A stretch of 58,244 nt of DNA from a virus, in IMG/VR virus record IMGVR_UViG_3300025896_000032, positions 1 to 58,244 of that record; one strand, written 5' to 3'. The notes below the pieces were generated by a model. The model was given only the letters and a program-made list of their open reading frames with translations. It was not told the DNA's origin and searched no databases. This document shows, piece after piece, positions 26,338 to 36,157 of the stretch; within the stretch, counting starts at the first letter, position 1; each line of letters begins with the position of its first letter. The translations under genes and the position numbers were made by a program.

Positions 26338-27045
26338 TCAAGAAGGATAACCGCAAAAAACGAACCACTTGGAGCTGGTATTGGAGCCAACGTTGTTCAG
26401 GGAGGAAAGCATCGCCTCGGTCCTCGATTGGATCTGGGACGTGGCGTTTTGCAGGGTCGTGGTCGAGTTGGACAGAAGCTCGGTGTTGTTCCGAAGCGCC
26501 TGAACCTCTGGCTGAGAATACGATGAGCTGATAGTCAAGCCACCGATGACGCCCGGGGATGGCTGGATGGTGGGGTTGGAGATGCCGCTGATGGATCCGC
26601 TAACCGGGAGACCCTGAAGTCCAGAAAGGAAAGAAAACAGAGGCAGCGTGCCGGAAGGGAACAAGCTCGTCAGGTTGTTGATCTGTACCTGAGTGAGATT
26701 GACGATGGCGGCGATTTGGCGCCCGTCCAACAGGATCCAGCCATTGCCCGTATCATCCTGATTGCGAAGGGCGGCTTTCAGGTCACCCACTTGCAGCTCA
26801 CTAATCGGCACATATGCGCCGGATGCTGGGCTCCAGTCCTCAAATCGCAGCGTACTGGTGTTGTAAAACACCCCCTGATCACTGGTGGGAGGGGTATCGC
26901 CTTGGATGAAAAAGCTTACGTTGGCCGAAATCTGACCAGAAATGTACTCAGAAACGATGGTCAGGAGGTCATTGATGTTAACCGCCTGAATGCCTACGGG
27001 GACTGGGATCGGCGTCAGAGTGATCGGGATCGTGGTATAGGACAT
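26338..27045 (-). CDS. Tail-tip or collar-like protein, 235 aa
   Basis: The start at 27045 follows the nozzle gene. The body contains a collar-like patch (GDLKAALRNQDDTGNGWILLDGR) near residue 90, typical of phage tail collar domains, followed by a coiled coil (NTELLSNSTTTLQNATSQIQ). It may connect fibres to the nozzle. The motif is partial, so other structural roles remain possible. Confidence 0.55.
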   Translation of the reverse strand: MSYTTIPITLTPIPVPVGIQAVNINDLLTIVSEYISGQISANVSFFIQGDTPPTSDQGVFYNTSTLRFEDWSPASGAYVPISELQVGDLKAALRNQDDTGNGWILLDGRQIAAIVNLTQVQINNLTSLFPSGTLPLFSFLSGLQGLPVSGSISGISNPTIQPSPGVIGGLTISSSYSQPEVQALRNNTELLSNSTTTLQNATSQIQSRTEAMLSSLNNVGSNTSSKWFVFCGYPS

Positions 27046-27090
27046 GGCGGTAAGTGTACCAATGCGCCCCCGACGGGGCAATGCTTGTGC

Positions 27091-29124
27091 TTATGGACGA
27101 GGGAGTTGATATCCAGTTTCGATGTAACGGCTCTCTACGGGCATAAGAACATCCTTTGAATCACGTTTTACAAGGTTGTAGTCCGCCAATGGGCCGGAAA
27201 TGTACTTGGGGCACCCATTCTCTGGCAGGATGTGCTGGCCGGTCTCTGGGGGCGTTACTTGGCCCTCTGTGATGTCCGGATTGAAGTCAACGGCTAGTCG
27301 GTATGCCTTGACCGCTCCGATGCCCGTAAAACGGAAAAGAAGGCTAAAGGCGCGGTCAATGTCGTCCTGATCCCGAGACTCCACATCCACTGAAGTGCAT
27401 TCCTCGGTGGACCGGTTATCCTCAGACAGGATGTCCCGGGTCTGCTTGCTGAAGCTTTCCACGGGCTTATTCGTGGTCATCGGGAAGTAGGTTGAATTAT
27501 TCAACAAGACTGACCCGGGGGTGGCGGCGACCGACGTATCAAGTAGCTGGTGATACGGGCCGCGAAGGCCCTTCCAGTACCCCTTGATGGATAGATTGCC
27601 GTAGACCTCTGCCATCAGGAGTCGGAAATGGCGAAATATGGACTTGGAGAATGGGTTCTCGGTGACCGCATGGGCCTTTGTTTCGACGGCCCAGTCGATG
27701 GGCTGGTTATTGTCGGCGCGGTTACCGTTAAAAGCCTCCCAGATACGAAGCACTCCATCGTAGTCGAGCGACAGGCAGAACACCCGGTTCTTGCCGTTAA
27801 GGTGCGAAGAGGACCACTCAATGGGGCGTAAGCCGGTCCATACGCCCTGCCATGAGCTTTGGCCGAATCCAGTAACGGTACCCTGATAGAAAGTGGCTGG
27901 GGTCACCAAGCGGTCTAGCACCTGCGTGTGGCCATTGTAGACCTTGCCGTTGTATGTGGCGCTGTAGCCGCTTTCGCTGTTCTGAACCGCCACCGGTACA
28001 GACCACCACACATAGCTATCGAACTTGCCGGCGCAGATGCCGATACGGTCGTTACCCATCTGCTTCTTGGAGTAAGCCAGCTCGCTATCGATGGGCGGAA
28101 TGGCTTGCGTGCTGGTAACGGTACCAAGGCTATCAAAAGCCACGACGCCATTGGTGCTGTACCAGTACAGCAATCCCATGTGGCTGATCATTGACTTGTG
28201 GCTGGCGCACCCAACCCCAGCAAAGACCTTGCGCTGGAAATCAGCAGCAGTGGCCCACAACGTACGATCCAAAATACCGGACCACAGGGTGAAGATCCCT
28301 TCCTCGGTGCCAACGAACATCAGGTTCTGCTGAACACCGCTAGTGCCACGGTCAACCAACCCTGTAACCCGGGTCGGGAACGTGAACGAAGGTATCTTCG
28401 TTAGCACGGTTTCATCCGTAAAATGGAATGGGTCGTTCAGATCGGACGCGAACACCTGATTATCGCACGCCACCCAAAGACGATTGCCCGACCAAGCCAT
28501 CCACTGGCCAATGCGGGTCTGGTTAAACCCGTCAACGTATACGGCGTTGCCAAGTGCATCAACGTCCCATCGCTTCGTTGGGTTTAAGTGTCCGCCGGCA
28601 TTGCCATTCCAGTAGGCGGCTCGGCTTACTCCATCCTGAATGAAAAGAACTGATCTTGGCGGGATGACGTACACGACGCCATTGATCAGGTCTGCGGTCT
28701 GGATGGTCTGCACGGCGCAAACGTAGTCCACATCATTGGCTAGCTGGATCTGATTGATGCGCTTGGGGGTATCAATCGTGCCGTCGCTGTTGATGATGCA
28801 GTAGAACACGGCTCCGTTAACGCCAAAAACAAACTGGGGATCACTGTTGATCGGTTTGTAGACCGTGAAGAACTGCGGGCGCAGCTTGGGCATCCCGGCA
28901 TCGATATACCAAGTGTAGAAATCACCACTGGTGGAGTTAAATGCCAGTTCGACAATGCTATCGAACCCCGGTCGCGTCTGCCAAATGCCACCCTTGTTCA
29001 CCGCATTCTCGGCCCACCGCACTTCGGTTTCCTTGAGGAACTGTGGGTCCAGATAGCTATTAACGCCATCGGTAAGTCCGATGATGTCCTTGTAGGTGCG
29101 GGTGTTTGGGACGTTCTGGGCCAT
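27091..29124 (-). CDS. Tail nozzle protein, beta-propeller-like, 677 aa
   Basis: Length, beta-rich composition and order (after the adaptor gene, before ejection proteins) fit the podovirus nozzle, T7 gp12 or P22 gp10 type. It contains repeated Trp/Gly segments typical of propeller blades (MAWSGNRLWVACDNQVFASD, GLLYWYSTNGVVAFDSLG). It should form the hexameric tube through which DNA leaves. The ATG follows the adaptor stop by three bases. Confidence 0.7.
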   Translation of the reverse strand: MAQNVPNTRTYKDIIGLTDGVNSYLDPQFLKETEVRWAENAVNKGGIWQTRPGFDSIVELAFNSTSGDFYTWYIDAGMPKLRPQFFTVYKPINSDPQFVFGVNGAVFYCIINSDGTIDTPKRINQIQLANDVDYVCAVQTIQTADLINGVVYVIPPRSVLFIQDGVSRAAYWNGNAGGHLNPTKRWDVDALGNAVYVDGFNQTRIGQWMAWSGNRLWVACDNQVFASDLNDPFHFTDETVLTKIPSFTFPTRVTGLVDRGTSGVQQNLMFVGTEEGIFTLWSGILDRTLWATAADFQRKVFAGVGCASHKSMISHMGLLYWYSTNGVVAFDSLGTVTSTQAIPPIDSELAYSKKQMGNDRIGICAGKFDSYVWWSVPVAVQNSESGYSATYNGKVYNGHTQVLDRLVTPATFYQGTVTGFGQSSWQGVWTGLRPIEWSSSHLNGKNRVFCLSLDYDGVLRIWEAFNGNRADNNQPIDWAVETKAHAVTENPFSKSIFRHFRLLMAEVYGNLSIKGYWKGLRGPYHQLLDTSVAATPGSVLLNNSTYFPMTTNKPVESFSKQTRDILSEDNRSTEECTSVDVESRDQDDIDRAFSLLFRFTGIGAVKAYRLAVDFNPDITEGQVTPPETGQHILPENGCPKYISGPLADYNLVKRDSKDVLMPVESRYIETGYQLPRP

Positions 29125-29127
29125 GAC

Positions 29128-30129
29128 TTAACGGTAGTCCGTACAGCCCATGCCGTAACCGGGCTCCACCTGAATCTTGAATGTGGCGGGACCATCCTCA
29201 ATCAACTGACGCTCAAGAAGCAATGCCACCGCTTTGTTTTCGTATGCTTGGGCGATATCGAGATTGTTCGTCTCAAACAAACGGATGGACTTAAGAAGAA
29301 ACAACATCGCCTGCTTGGACGGGAACGGGACAAGATCGGTGTCGTCAACGAGACGGATCTCGTTACGTCGGTACTTGATCCGCACCTGCTTGCAGGCGGC
29401 GTTAACGCGAATACGGCGATACTCAGGGGCGGTCTCTCCGGGCGAGTAATAGCCGATGGTGCGACCATTGGCCTGCTGCGTGCCCGGGAATGCGATGAGC
29501 TTAACGTATCCTTGGGTTACCGGCTTGATTACCCGGGTGATGTTCTTGAGCTGAGTGGCGGCGCTATCGGTGGCCGCATAATTGTTAAGCAAAGGAATGT
29601 CGATGGAGATGAACTTGGTGTTGTAATCGGCATCCATGGTATCGCCATGGACTTGGATCGACAGGTTACCCTGACCATCGGCCGGATTCTCCACGATAGC
29701 GGCGAGATAAGACCATTCCTTCAGGTCTTGAAAGACGGCGCTCTTGTTGCGGTCGTCCCAAGTATAACCGCTTGAGTTAAAGCCCATGCCAACGGCGCTA
29801 CTGCCGGCGCCTTGCTCGGTACCGGGGCCATTGATGTGGTACTCAAACCAAGAATTGCGGAATTGAGCAGGGAAGCCAGCGACGTTACAGGCGAGAATGA
29901 CGCCGACCTCAGACGGAAGCGTTACAACGCCGCAGTCGTCTGAGCAGATGTCCATGGTCCCAAGATAGGGATCCCAGTTGGTCTTCCATGTAGCCAATTC
30001 AATGGCCCTCTGGATGTAATCGATGATGGAGTCGCGATCACCGATACCAAGAATATCACGGCTCTTGCTGGCGGCGATGATCTCACCGAGCGTTGGAGGG
30101 CCGAGAATTGCCTGTCCGTGGGTGAACAT
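29128..30129 (-). CDS. Tail adaptor / tubular A-like protein, 333 aa
   Basis: The helical N-terminus (IIAASKSRDILGIGDRDSIIDYIQRA) and mixed beta middle resemble the head-tail adaptor and tail tubular A proteins that sit between portal and nozzle. It directly precedes the nozzle gene in transcription, as in podoviruses. The identity is based mainly on position and size. Confidence 0.6.
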   Translation of the reverse strand: MFTHGQAILGPPTLGEIIAASKSRDILGIGDRDSIIDYIQRAIELATWKTNWDPYLGTMDICSDDCGVVTLPSEVGVILACNVAGFPAQFRNSWFEYHINGPGTEQGAGSSAVGMGFNSSGYTWDDRNKSAVFQDLKEWSYLAAIVENPADGQGNLSIQVHGDTMDADYNTKFISIDIPLLNNYAATDSAATQLKNITRVIKPVTQGYVKLIAFPGTQQANGRTIGYYSPGETAPEYRRIRVNAACKQVRIKYRRNEIRLVDDTDLVPFPSKQAMLFLLKSIRLFETNNLDIAQAYENKAVALLLERQLIEDGPATFKIQVEPGYGMGCTDYR

Positions 30130-30131
30130 GA

Positions 30132-30521
30132 TTAGTCGTTGTCGCTATCGTCTTCTTCGTCGCTGTCTTTCTTTCGGGCGGATTTGCTGGCGAGATCGTC
30201 AACGATATCGCTCAGGTCATCACTGCCGTCATAGTCATCCGGCATGCAGATAGTGCGGAGTTCCAGCTCGACGCTGCATGTGGTCTTATCGTCGCGCTGA
30301 TTAATCGTAAGACTGCGCCGCTTGTAATCAACGAGGATGCAGCCCTCCTCCGGGAGATTTTCAAGGCCGGCAATGTCAGAGATGTACACCGTGGGGTAGT
30401 ACTTCTTGTTTTTGCTCTTATTGGCCATGCCGTCGCTCATTTCGGGAATCGCACCCTCATTAGCCCTACGACCAAGTTCGACGTGGATTGGGAAGGCTTT
30501 TTCTCTCTGTTGTTCGGTCAT
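30132..30521 (-). CDS. Small structural or assembly protein, 129 aa
   Basis: The protein has a mixed alpha/beta core (YYPTVYISDIAGLENLPEEG, CILVDYKRRSLTINQ) and a long acidic, Asp/Ser-rich C-terminal tail. It lies between the collagen-like cluster and the adaptor. A head-completion or decoration role is possible. I do not recognise its family. Confidence 0.5.
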   Translation of the reverse strand: MTEQQREKAFPIHVELGRRANEGAIPEMSDGMANKSKNKKYYPTVYISDIAGLENLPEEGCILVDYKRRSLTINQRDDKTTCSVELELRTICMPDDYDGSDDLSDIVDDLASKSARKKDSDEEDDSDND

Positions 30522-30526
30522 GGTGA

Positions 30527-31255
30527 TCAGTTATTGCTACCGTTGATGAATCCCGGCGAAGTTACGCTGTAAGGAGGAACGATAAACGCAGAAAGCTGGG
30601 CGCCGAGCAAGAAAACGTCGCTACCCGTTCCGCAATAGATGTTTTCGCCCTGAACCACAGTTCCATAAAACCAGCAGCCATAGCTTTGGGCGGTGCCGTA
30701 ATTAGCGGTTCCAACATTTGTCGCAACTCGACCCCACCAGAGATTCTGAATCAACGCAGCCGTGTTGATATCCGTGCCTGTAGAAATATAAATTTGGCCA
30801 TTAAGATATGCCGCGTACCCGTTAAGATTACCGGCCCACCCAAGCTGCATTTCCAAGTGGAATAGGTAGGTTCCGCTAGCAAATCCAATCGCACCAAAGT
30901 TAATGGCTCTGGCGTCCGAAAGGTTCGTTAGCCTTTGAGCCGGCTGACTGCCGGGGTCCCAAATGGCACCAGTGAAGAAGGCGACCATCGATTGCACGCC
31001 CGTTGGGCCTTGAACGCCAGTTGATCCCTGAGGACCGGTAATGCCAATTGTGCCCTGAGGACCGGTAACGCCCTGCGGGCCAGTTGCGCCGCTAGCACCT
31101 CGAAAACCCTGCGCCCCCTGCGGGCCGGTCGCACCCGTGGGACCCTGTGGTCCAGCCACTATGGTGGTTACTGGTACTGGGGGTGAGCAAAATGGGTCTG
31201 GGCCACAACAAGATCCGGTGGGACCGGTAGCAGATTGGCATGGGGTGCAAGACAT
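30527..31255 (-). CDS. Collagen-like fibre protein, 242 aa
   Basis: A Cys-rich N-terminus ([19 protein letters not shown]) leads into about 60 residues of Gly-X-Y triplets ([15 protein letters not shown]) and then a 150-residue beta-rich globular domain ([15 protein letters not shown]-type strands, many Trp and Tyr). It is one of four collagen-like genes in a row. The C-terminal domain could bind glycans or other fibre proteins. The anchor shares CxPPVPV with the next gene. Confidence 0.75.
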   Translation of the reverse strand: MSCTPCQSATGPTGSCCGPDPFCSPPVPVTTIVAGPQGPTGATGPQGAQGFRGASGATGPQGVTGPQGTIGITGPQGSTGVQGPTGVQSMVAFFTGAIWDPGSQPAQRLTNLSDARAINFGAIGFASGTYLFHLEMQLGWAGNLNGYAAYLNGQIYISTGTDINTAALIQNLWWGRVATNVGTANYGTAQSYGCWFYGTVVQGENIYCGTGSDVFLLGAQLSAFIVPPYSVTSPGFINGSNN

Positions 31256-31291
31256 GGCGGAATGGTATCAGTTAAGTCGTTTCAGGGCAAT

Positions 31292-31783
31292 TTATAGCGA
31301 TGACATGGCGTAGACATCGCCCACGGAATTGCCGGTGGCATAGGCATGAACAATCATGGATTGCCCGGAAGACAGGGATGACGGGAATGATCCGCCCGAC
31401 GGGATCCAAGCGGGCCACGTCACGTTGAGTGGGCCGGCGGTGGTGTTGCGGATAAGCGCGATCATCTCCCCGCCATCGAATGCCACTGCGACCGTGAATA
31501 CGGTATCGATGGTGATCGGGATTAGATTAAGTGTGCTTACATCAAAACGAAGTTGGATTGCTCCGCCGGCAGGGTAACCGGTTTCCGTAAAGAGGGTCCT
31601 GACATGCGCTCCCAGTATCTGAATGTTGCCAATGTACCCACCGGATATGGAGACGTTATTTGCATTCTGGGATGCCATCGTGCCAATTGATGGCATGGGT
31701 CCGGTGGGACCGGTGGCGCCCGTGGCACCAACTGGACCACTGACAAGTACCGGTACTGGTACGGGAGGTGTGCAAATGCTCAT
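31292..31783 (-). CDS. Short collagen-like protein with knob domain, 163 aa
   Basis: A short anchor (SICTPPVPVPVLVSGP) is followed by only three or four Gly-X-Y triplets and a beta domain of about 90 residues. That domain (LRFDVSTLNLIPITIDTVF ... SSGQSMIVHAYATG) is related to domains in the two larger genes upstream. It may be a trimeric knob or decoration protein. It starts seven bases after the tailspike gene ends. Confidence 0.75.
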   Translation of the reverse strand: MSICTPPVPVPVLVSGPVGATGATGPTGPMPSIGTMASQNANNVSISGGYIGNIQILGAHVRTLFTETGYPAGGAIQLRFDVSTLNLIPITIDTVFTVAVAFDGGEMIALIRNTTAGPLNVTWPAWIPSGGSFPSSLSSGQSMIVHAYATGNSVGDVYAMSSL

Positions 31784-31790
31784 GGGTTAG

Positions 31791-33968
31791 TTACAAATTG
31801 TTGGCGAACAAATCGCCTGTTCCTAAATCGGTATATGCCGCCGTCGATCCTTGCCGCGTGTTGCCGACCGCCAGCGAATAGCTGCAACCGGCATCCATTC
31901 CAATAGCCGTGTCAGTCGAAGCCAAATTGTAGAACGTGTTGCCCGTGCAAGTTCCGCCATTCACGGAATTGAACAAAATTCCGTTCACTACAACCGCTCC
32001 ACCCTGACCGCCCAAAAAACACCCAGTAACGCTCACGCCAGTAGCGTTCTTGACGTTTATAACGTAACCCGCCGCCCCACCGTTCGCACTCGCATTGATC
32101 GCACTCACCGTCGTGCTATACACCCCGTCCGTGTAAACCGCCGAATACTTTGCGCCGTAATCGCCACCAATCACGTTACAGACACTTCCTGCGCTGCTAT
32201 TCACGAAATACACCCCGTAATCCACCACGATCATCGTGCAGTCGATCACCTCAAGCCCTTCCAGCCGGTTAGACAAGCTCCCGGTCCCGTCAGCCTGAAT
32301 CCCATACGTCCCACCCTGCATCCAGCAATTCGTCACCTTAAAGCCGCTCGTCGCACCGTTCGCGCCCCTAATGCGGATACTAGCCGACGAACAGTTGAAC
32401 TGGCAATTGTCCACATAGACGTTGATCCAGTTGTATAGGTCCAAACCGATGGCAAAATATGTGCTGCCATTTGTGGACTGAAAAAACGCCACCCGACTGA
32501 TCCGCGTCCCCTGCAACTGCGCATCCGTCCCAGAACTCGTCAGAGTCAGCCCGTTGTAGCCAGCCACCGAATTAGCCACCAACGAGAAGTCCGTAAAGGT
32601 GCATGGCGCGTCACTTGTATATGTCCCGCCACCAGCCGCCCGCGTCACCGACATTCCCCCATTCGTCGAAGCGTCGGAAAAGTAAAGTTGGCTCACCCCA
32701 ATGCCATCCCCACGCATACTGAACGCCTGCCCGTTGTTGTTGAGCGCCACCGGCAACGCCGCACTCGACTTGTAAATGCCCATCGGAAGATACAGGCAAA
32801 ACGGTTTCGTCGTCGCTATCCCAGCCGCAATCGCCGCCGCAATCGCCGCGTAGTCGTCCGTGCTCCCGTTCCCCACCGCACCCCAATCCTTCACGTTGAA
32901 TACGTCAGGACCGTACCATCCCACATCTGCGGAAGTGGTACTGTTTTTGGCGAGTCTGGCATACTTTACCCCGCCGCTCGGTACGCCGGATCCTGCCGGA
33001 CCGGTCGGGCCGGTGGGGCCGGTGGACCCCGATGCGCCAGTAGGGCCGGTGGGGCCGACGGAACCGCCGGAGGCGCCGTAGAATGCCGCAATGATGCTGG
33101 CCTCGGTCGTTCCGCCGCAAGTTAGCTCAACACGGATGGACTCGCCGATGGCAAGACTGGTTGGGAGAGCCCCGGACGCAAGCTGCCAAGCCGCCGGCCA
33201 CGAAAGGCTGATGATGGACCCGGCCGTATTCGTCAGATCTAGCGTCTGCATGCGCCCTCGGACCATTCCGTAGGAGCTGGTGACGGACATATTTACGCCC
33301 ACGTCAATTTGGGCGTAAGAGCCGAGATCGAAACGAAGTTGAATTACGCCGCCACCGGTATACGCCACCGCGTAGCGCGTGATGCTCGTGACGTTGGAGA
33401 GAAGGTTTACCGTGGGATTCGGATAGTTACCCGTGAGATCTCCGCCGGCAGCGCCAGAAATGCTACCAGCAGGACCAGTAGCCCCAGTGACGCCGACACC
33501 CGTTGGACCTGTTACCCCGGTTACACCAGTGGAACCCGTGGCTCCGGTCGGTCCAGCAATTCCGGTTGCGCCCGTAGGGCCAGTAGAACCTACGGCTCCG
33601 GATGGACCCGTAGCACCCGATACACCAACGCCAGTGGGACCGGTCACTCCAGTTACGCCAGTGGAACCCGTGGCTCCTTGGACGCTAGCTGGGCCGGGGG
33701 CTCCGGTAGGGCCGGCTGGACCCGTGGACCCAGTAACGCCATAGGGTCCAGTAGCGCCCGTCACGCCCGCTCCGGTGGCCCCAGTGGCTCCCGGACCACC
33801 CGCTGGACCTGTTGGTCCCGTTTCCCCGCCACCCCCACCCCCACCGCTACCCGCTGGTCCGGCTGGACCTTGGAGACCCTGAGGACCAGTGGCGCCAGTA
33901 GCCCCTAGCGTTCCGTCCGGGGTAACCGTAATGGGTTGTACGACGTAATTAAGGGGATTATCGGCCAT
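31791..33968 (-). CDS. Tailspike with collagen-like neck, knob domain and right-handed beta-helix, 725 aa
   Basis: The N-terminal 180 residues are mostly Gly-X-Y triplets, followed by a knob domain (about residues 205-300), then more triplets, and from about residue 361 the signature [20 protein letters not shown] of pectate-lyase-like beta-helix tailspikes. The following 350 residues show the regular short beta turns of a right-handed helix. Such proteins cleave or bind host surface polysaccharide. Catalytic residues cannot be assigned from sequence alone. It is the best candidate for the receptor-binding depolymerase. Confidence 0.85.
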   Translation of the reverse strand: MADNPLNYVVQPITVTPDGTLGATGATGPQGLQGPAGPAGSGGGGGGGETGPTGPAGGPGATGATGAGVTGATGPYGVTGSTGPAGPTGAPGPASVQGATGSTGVTGVTGPTGVGVSGATGPSGAVGSTGPTGATGIAGPTGATGSTGVTGVTGPTGVGVTGATGPAGSISGAAGGDLTGNYPNPTVNLLSNVTSITRYAVAYTGGGVIQLRFDLGSYAQIDVGVNMSVTSSYGMVRGRMQTLDLTNTAGSIISLSWPAAWQLASGALPTSLAIGESIRVELTCGGTTEASIIAAFYGASGGSVGPTGPTGASGSTGPTGPTGPAGSGVPSGGVKYARLAKNSTTSADVGWYGPDVFNVKDWGAVGNGSTDDYAAIAAAIAAGIATTKPFCLYLPMGIYKSSAALPVALNNNGQAFSMRGDGIGVSQLYFSDASTNGGMSVTRAAGGGTYTSDAPCTFTDFSLVANSVAGYNGLTLTSSGTDAQLQGTRISRVAFFQSTNGSTYFAIGLDLYNWINVYVDNCQFNCSSASIRIRGANGATSGFKVTNCWMQGGTYGIQADGTGSLSNRLEGLEVIDCTMIVVDYGVYFVNSSAGSVCNVIGGDYGAKYSAVYTDGVYSTTVSAINASANGGAAGYVINVKNATGVSVTGCFLGGQGGAVVVNGILFNSVNGGTCTGNTFYNLASTDTAIGMDAGCSYSLAVGNTRQGSTAAYTDLGTGDLFANNL

Positions 33969-33976
33969 GGTAGGGT

Positions 33977-34339
33977 CTAGCTAGTAAAGGTAATGGTTAC
34001 GTCTACATTGGGGCTGTAACCTATTGCGCCAATGGAGTCAGTAACTTTGAAGCAAAATGTTGCATTATATTCGGATGGCGCGGCCACAGCCGTAGCCTCA
34101 AATGAGGCGCTATCGGTAAACAAATTAGCGGTAATGTCCATGTCTCCTGAGACGTAGTTTATTTCGTATGAATACGGGGATAGACCACCGTGAGCATAAG
34201 CAGTCACCGGAGATGTCGTAAGAGTCGGAAACAAAACGAAATTACCGGATACGGTGATGGGATTTGGGCCTGCGGTTACAGTTACGGGAGAACCCGATGA
34301 CGAAAGACTGGCAATTAACGCAACGGTGAACGCTTTCAT
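33977..34339 (-). CDS. Secreted or Ig-like small protein, 120 aa
   Basis: The ATG at 34339 is chosen because it lies one base after the upstream stop. The start ([16 protein letters not shown]) resembles a signal peptide. The rest has a beta-sandwich pattern ([17 protein letters not shown] ... [13 protein letters not shown]) close to Ig/cadherin-like phage domains that bind carbohydrate or decorate virions. Lying between two collagen-like genes, it may be part of the fibre set. Confidence 0.55.
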   Translation of the reverse strand: MKAFTVALIASLSSSGSPVTVTAGPNPITVSGNFVLFPTLTTSPVTAYAHGGLSPYSYEINYVSGDMDITANLFTDSASFEATAVAAPSEYNATFCFKVTDSIGAIGYSPNVDVTITFTS

Positions 34340-34340
34340 G

Positions 34341-35207
34341 CTACGCAATCCATGCCGCGACGATACCGCTGTCGACGCCAGTCCATGCCATGATGGCTAG
34401 TTGGGCTGTCTTACCTGCACCGAGAGTGGTGGGGGCGCCGACCGCCGATGGAAGCCAAGTCCACCCAGCCGGGAATGATACGTTTCGGGTGGATGCACCG
34501 GCAGTGACGCAGACCAGAATCGATTGGCCCTGCTGAATGTTGCTGGTGGCGAAAACAGTATCACCCAGCATGGTGAGTAATTGGGCGTCTCCCTGAGTAA
34601 AATCGATAGTGGATGTACCGCCATACGATACTGTTCCAACAATTGCCGGGAATCGCCTGACAGTAACGCTACTTGGTCCCGAAATATCGTTGGCGAGACT
34701 AAACTGGTACGTTCCAGCAACAGAAGTAATCCCGATTTGACCCGATACACCGGTCATCAATGGGGCGGGACCGGTTTGTCCGGTTGGACCCTGAGCACCC
34801 GTAGCCCCAGCGGGACCACCAGATGGGCCGGTGGCACCAGCCGGACCCGATGAACCAGTGGCACCAAAATCTCCAGTATTTCCCTGTGGACCCAATGGAC
34901 CGGTAGCTCCCTGAATCCCGGTAGGGCCAACAGAGCCAGTGGCTCCGATCACGCCGATATCGCCTTGGGGGCCAGAGATGCCTTGGGCTCCCTGAGGTCC
35001 AGTAGGGCCCATTACGCCAGTAGCACCCGTTGCTCCTTGGGCTCCGGTAGCTCCCGTGGCTCCAGTGGCTCCCGTTGGACCAGAGGGGCCGCTAGGGCCA
35101 TTAGCGGGGCCGGTAGGGCCAAGCGGACCAGTTGCACCAGTAGGGCCTACAACGCCCTTGAATAGGTACGCCACTGTCGGGGGAATCATGCAACTGGAGT
35201 CGGCCAT
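34341..35207 (-). CDS. Collagen-like protein with knob domain, 288 aa
   Basis: I use the ATG at 35207, since 21 extra upstream residues have no protein-like character. The anchor ([19 protein letters not shown]) leads into about 130 residues of Gly-X-Y triplets and then a beta knob of about 120 residues, whose end ([17 protein letters not shown]) resembles the knobs of the two genes above. It is the first gene of the second fibre cluster, divergent from the plus-strand glycosyltransferase. Confidence 0.75.
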   Translation of the reverse strand: MADSSCMIPPTVAYLFKGVVGPTGATGPLGPTGPANGPSGPSGPTGATGATGATGAQGATGATGVMGPTGPQGAQGISGPQGDIGVIGATGSVGPTGIQGATGPLGPQGNTGDFGATGSSGPAGATGPSGGPAGATGAQGPTGQTGPAPLMTGVSGQIGITSVAGTYQFSLANDISGPSSVTVRRFPAIVGTVSYGGTSTIDFTQGDAQLLTMLGDTVFATSNIQQGQSILVCVTAGASTRNVSFPAGWTWLPSAVGAPTTLGAGKTAQLAIMAWTGVDSGIVAAWIA

Positions 35208-35275
35208 GGGATTATGATAGGGTTTCAAATAGGCTGGCGCAACCTCATTAGAACGTACACATTTACGCAACCAAG

Positions 35276-36157
35276 ATGAAAGTTGAAATTTTGCTGGTAA
35301 CTTATCGTAAGGATCTGGAATTCACTTCTTACGCCCTACAATCAATTGCGAAATTTGGTTCTGGGTTTTCCGGCATAACGCTAGTTGTTCCGCATCAAGA
35401 TAAAGAGGCCTTTAAGCCACTTGCCGACAGGTACGGGTGCTCCCTAAGGAATTGCATCGAAGTCCCTAACAAGGGGTTCTTGGGCCACATGGCTTCAAAG
35501 TGTCAGGGCGATATCTGGTGCCCCAAGGGTACCGACATTGTGTGCCATATCGATTCCGACTGTATTTTCGGGGAACCGTTCACGCCGGCAACATTCATGG
35601 ACGGTGAAAAGCCCCTTTTGGTGCGCGAGCATTACGATGACTTCATCCAGTACCAAAGCCGTTACGGGTGGAAGAAGAATTCCCTTCATGCCCTTGGGTT
35701 TGATTGCGAATGGGAGACCATGGTTCGGCATCCTTCGCTTTACCATGTAGACATGTACCGGCGCCTCAGGAACCACATCGAGGATCTTCACGGATACCCG
35801 TTCGATCAATACGTACTGCTTCAGCGTAACGAATTCCCGCAAACGTTTTCGGAATTCCCGACCATGGGGGCATTTTTGCTGCAACACGACTCCAGCAAAT
35901 ATCGCATCGTTACCTGCGTCCACACACCCGGGAAATACTGGGCTGACGAAAAATGGTTAAAGCTCGGGATTGAACCGGTCGCAAGAGACCCAAGCACTGG
36001 AATCCCTACCACAAAAGATCATCCCATGAGGTTCCTGTGGCACCTCGATGATGGCTCGGTTGAGCAACGCCCACTCATCAACCCTGTTCGCTATTTCTGG
36101 TCGAAGAAGGGCGTTACCCCTGAATACCGAAAGCAGATCGAGGCCATCCTCACTTGA
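35276..36157 (+). CDS. GT-A-type glycosyltransferase, 293 aa
   Basis: The N-terminus ([19 protein letters not shown]) is the nucleotide-binding start of a GT-A enzyme, and the D-x-D metal motif is HIDSDCIF near residue 91. The layout resembles the DUF6492-type glycosyltransferases. It is the only plus-strand gene in this stretch, divergent from the collagen-like gene at 35207 (68-base gap, presumably with both promoters), and it converges with the next gene, sharing eight bases at the ends. The acceptor is unknown. Confidence 0.75.
   Translation: MKVEILLVTYRKDLEFTSYALQSIAKFGSGFSGITLVVPHQDKEAFKPLADRYGCSLRNCIEVPNKGFLGHMASKCQGDIWCPKGTDIVCHIDSDCIFGEPFTPATFMDGEKPLLVREHYDDFIQYQSRYGWKKNSLHALGFDCEWETMVRHPSLYHVDMYRRLRNHIEDLHGYPFDQYVLLQRNEFPQTFSEFPTMGAFLLQHDSSKYRIVTCVHTPGKYWADEKWLKLGIEPVARDPSTGIPTTKDHPMRFLWHLDDGSVEQRPLINPVRYFWSKKGVTPEYRKQIEAILT

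Noticed and set aside
33309-33908. Plus-strand open frame of Ser/Gly/Thr/Arg repeats
   Set aside because: It is antisense to the tailspike's collagen-like neck and has no domain of its own.
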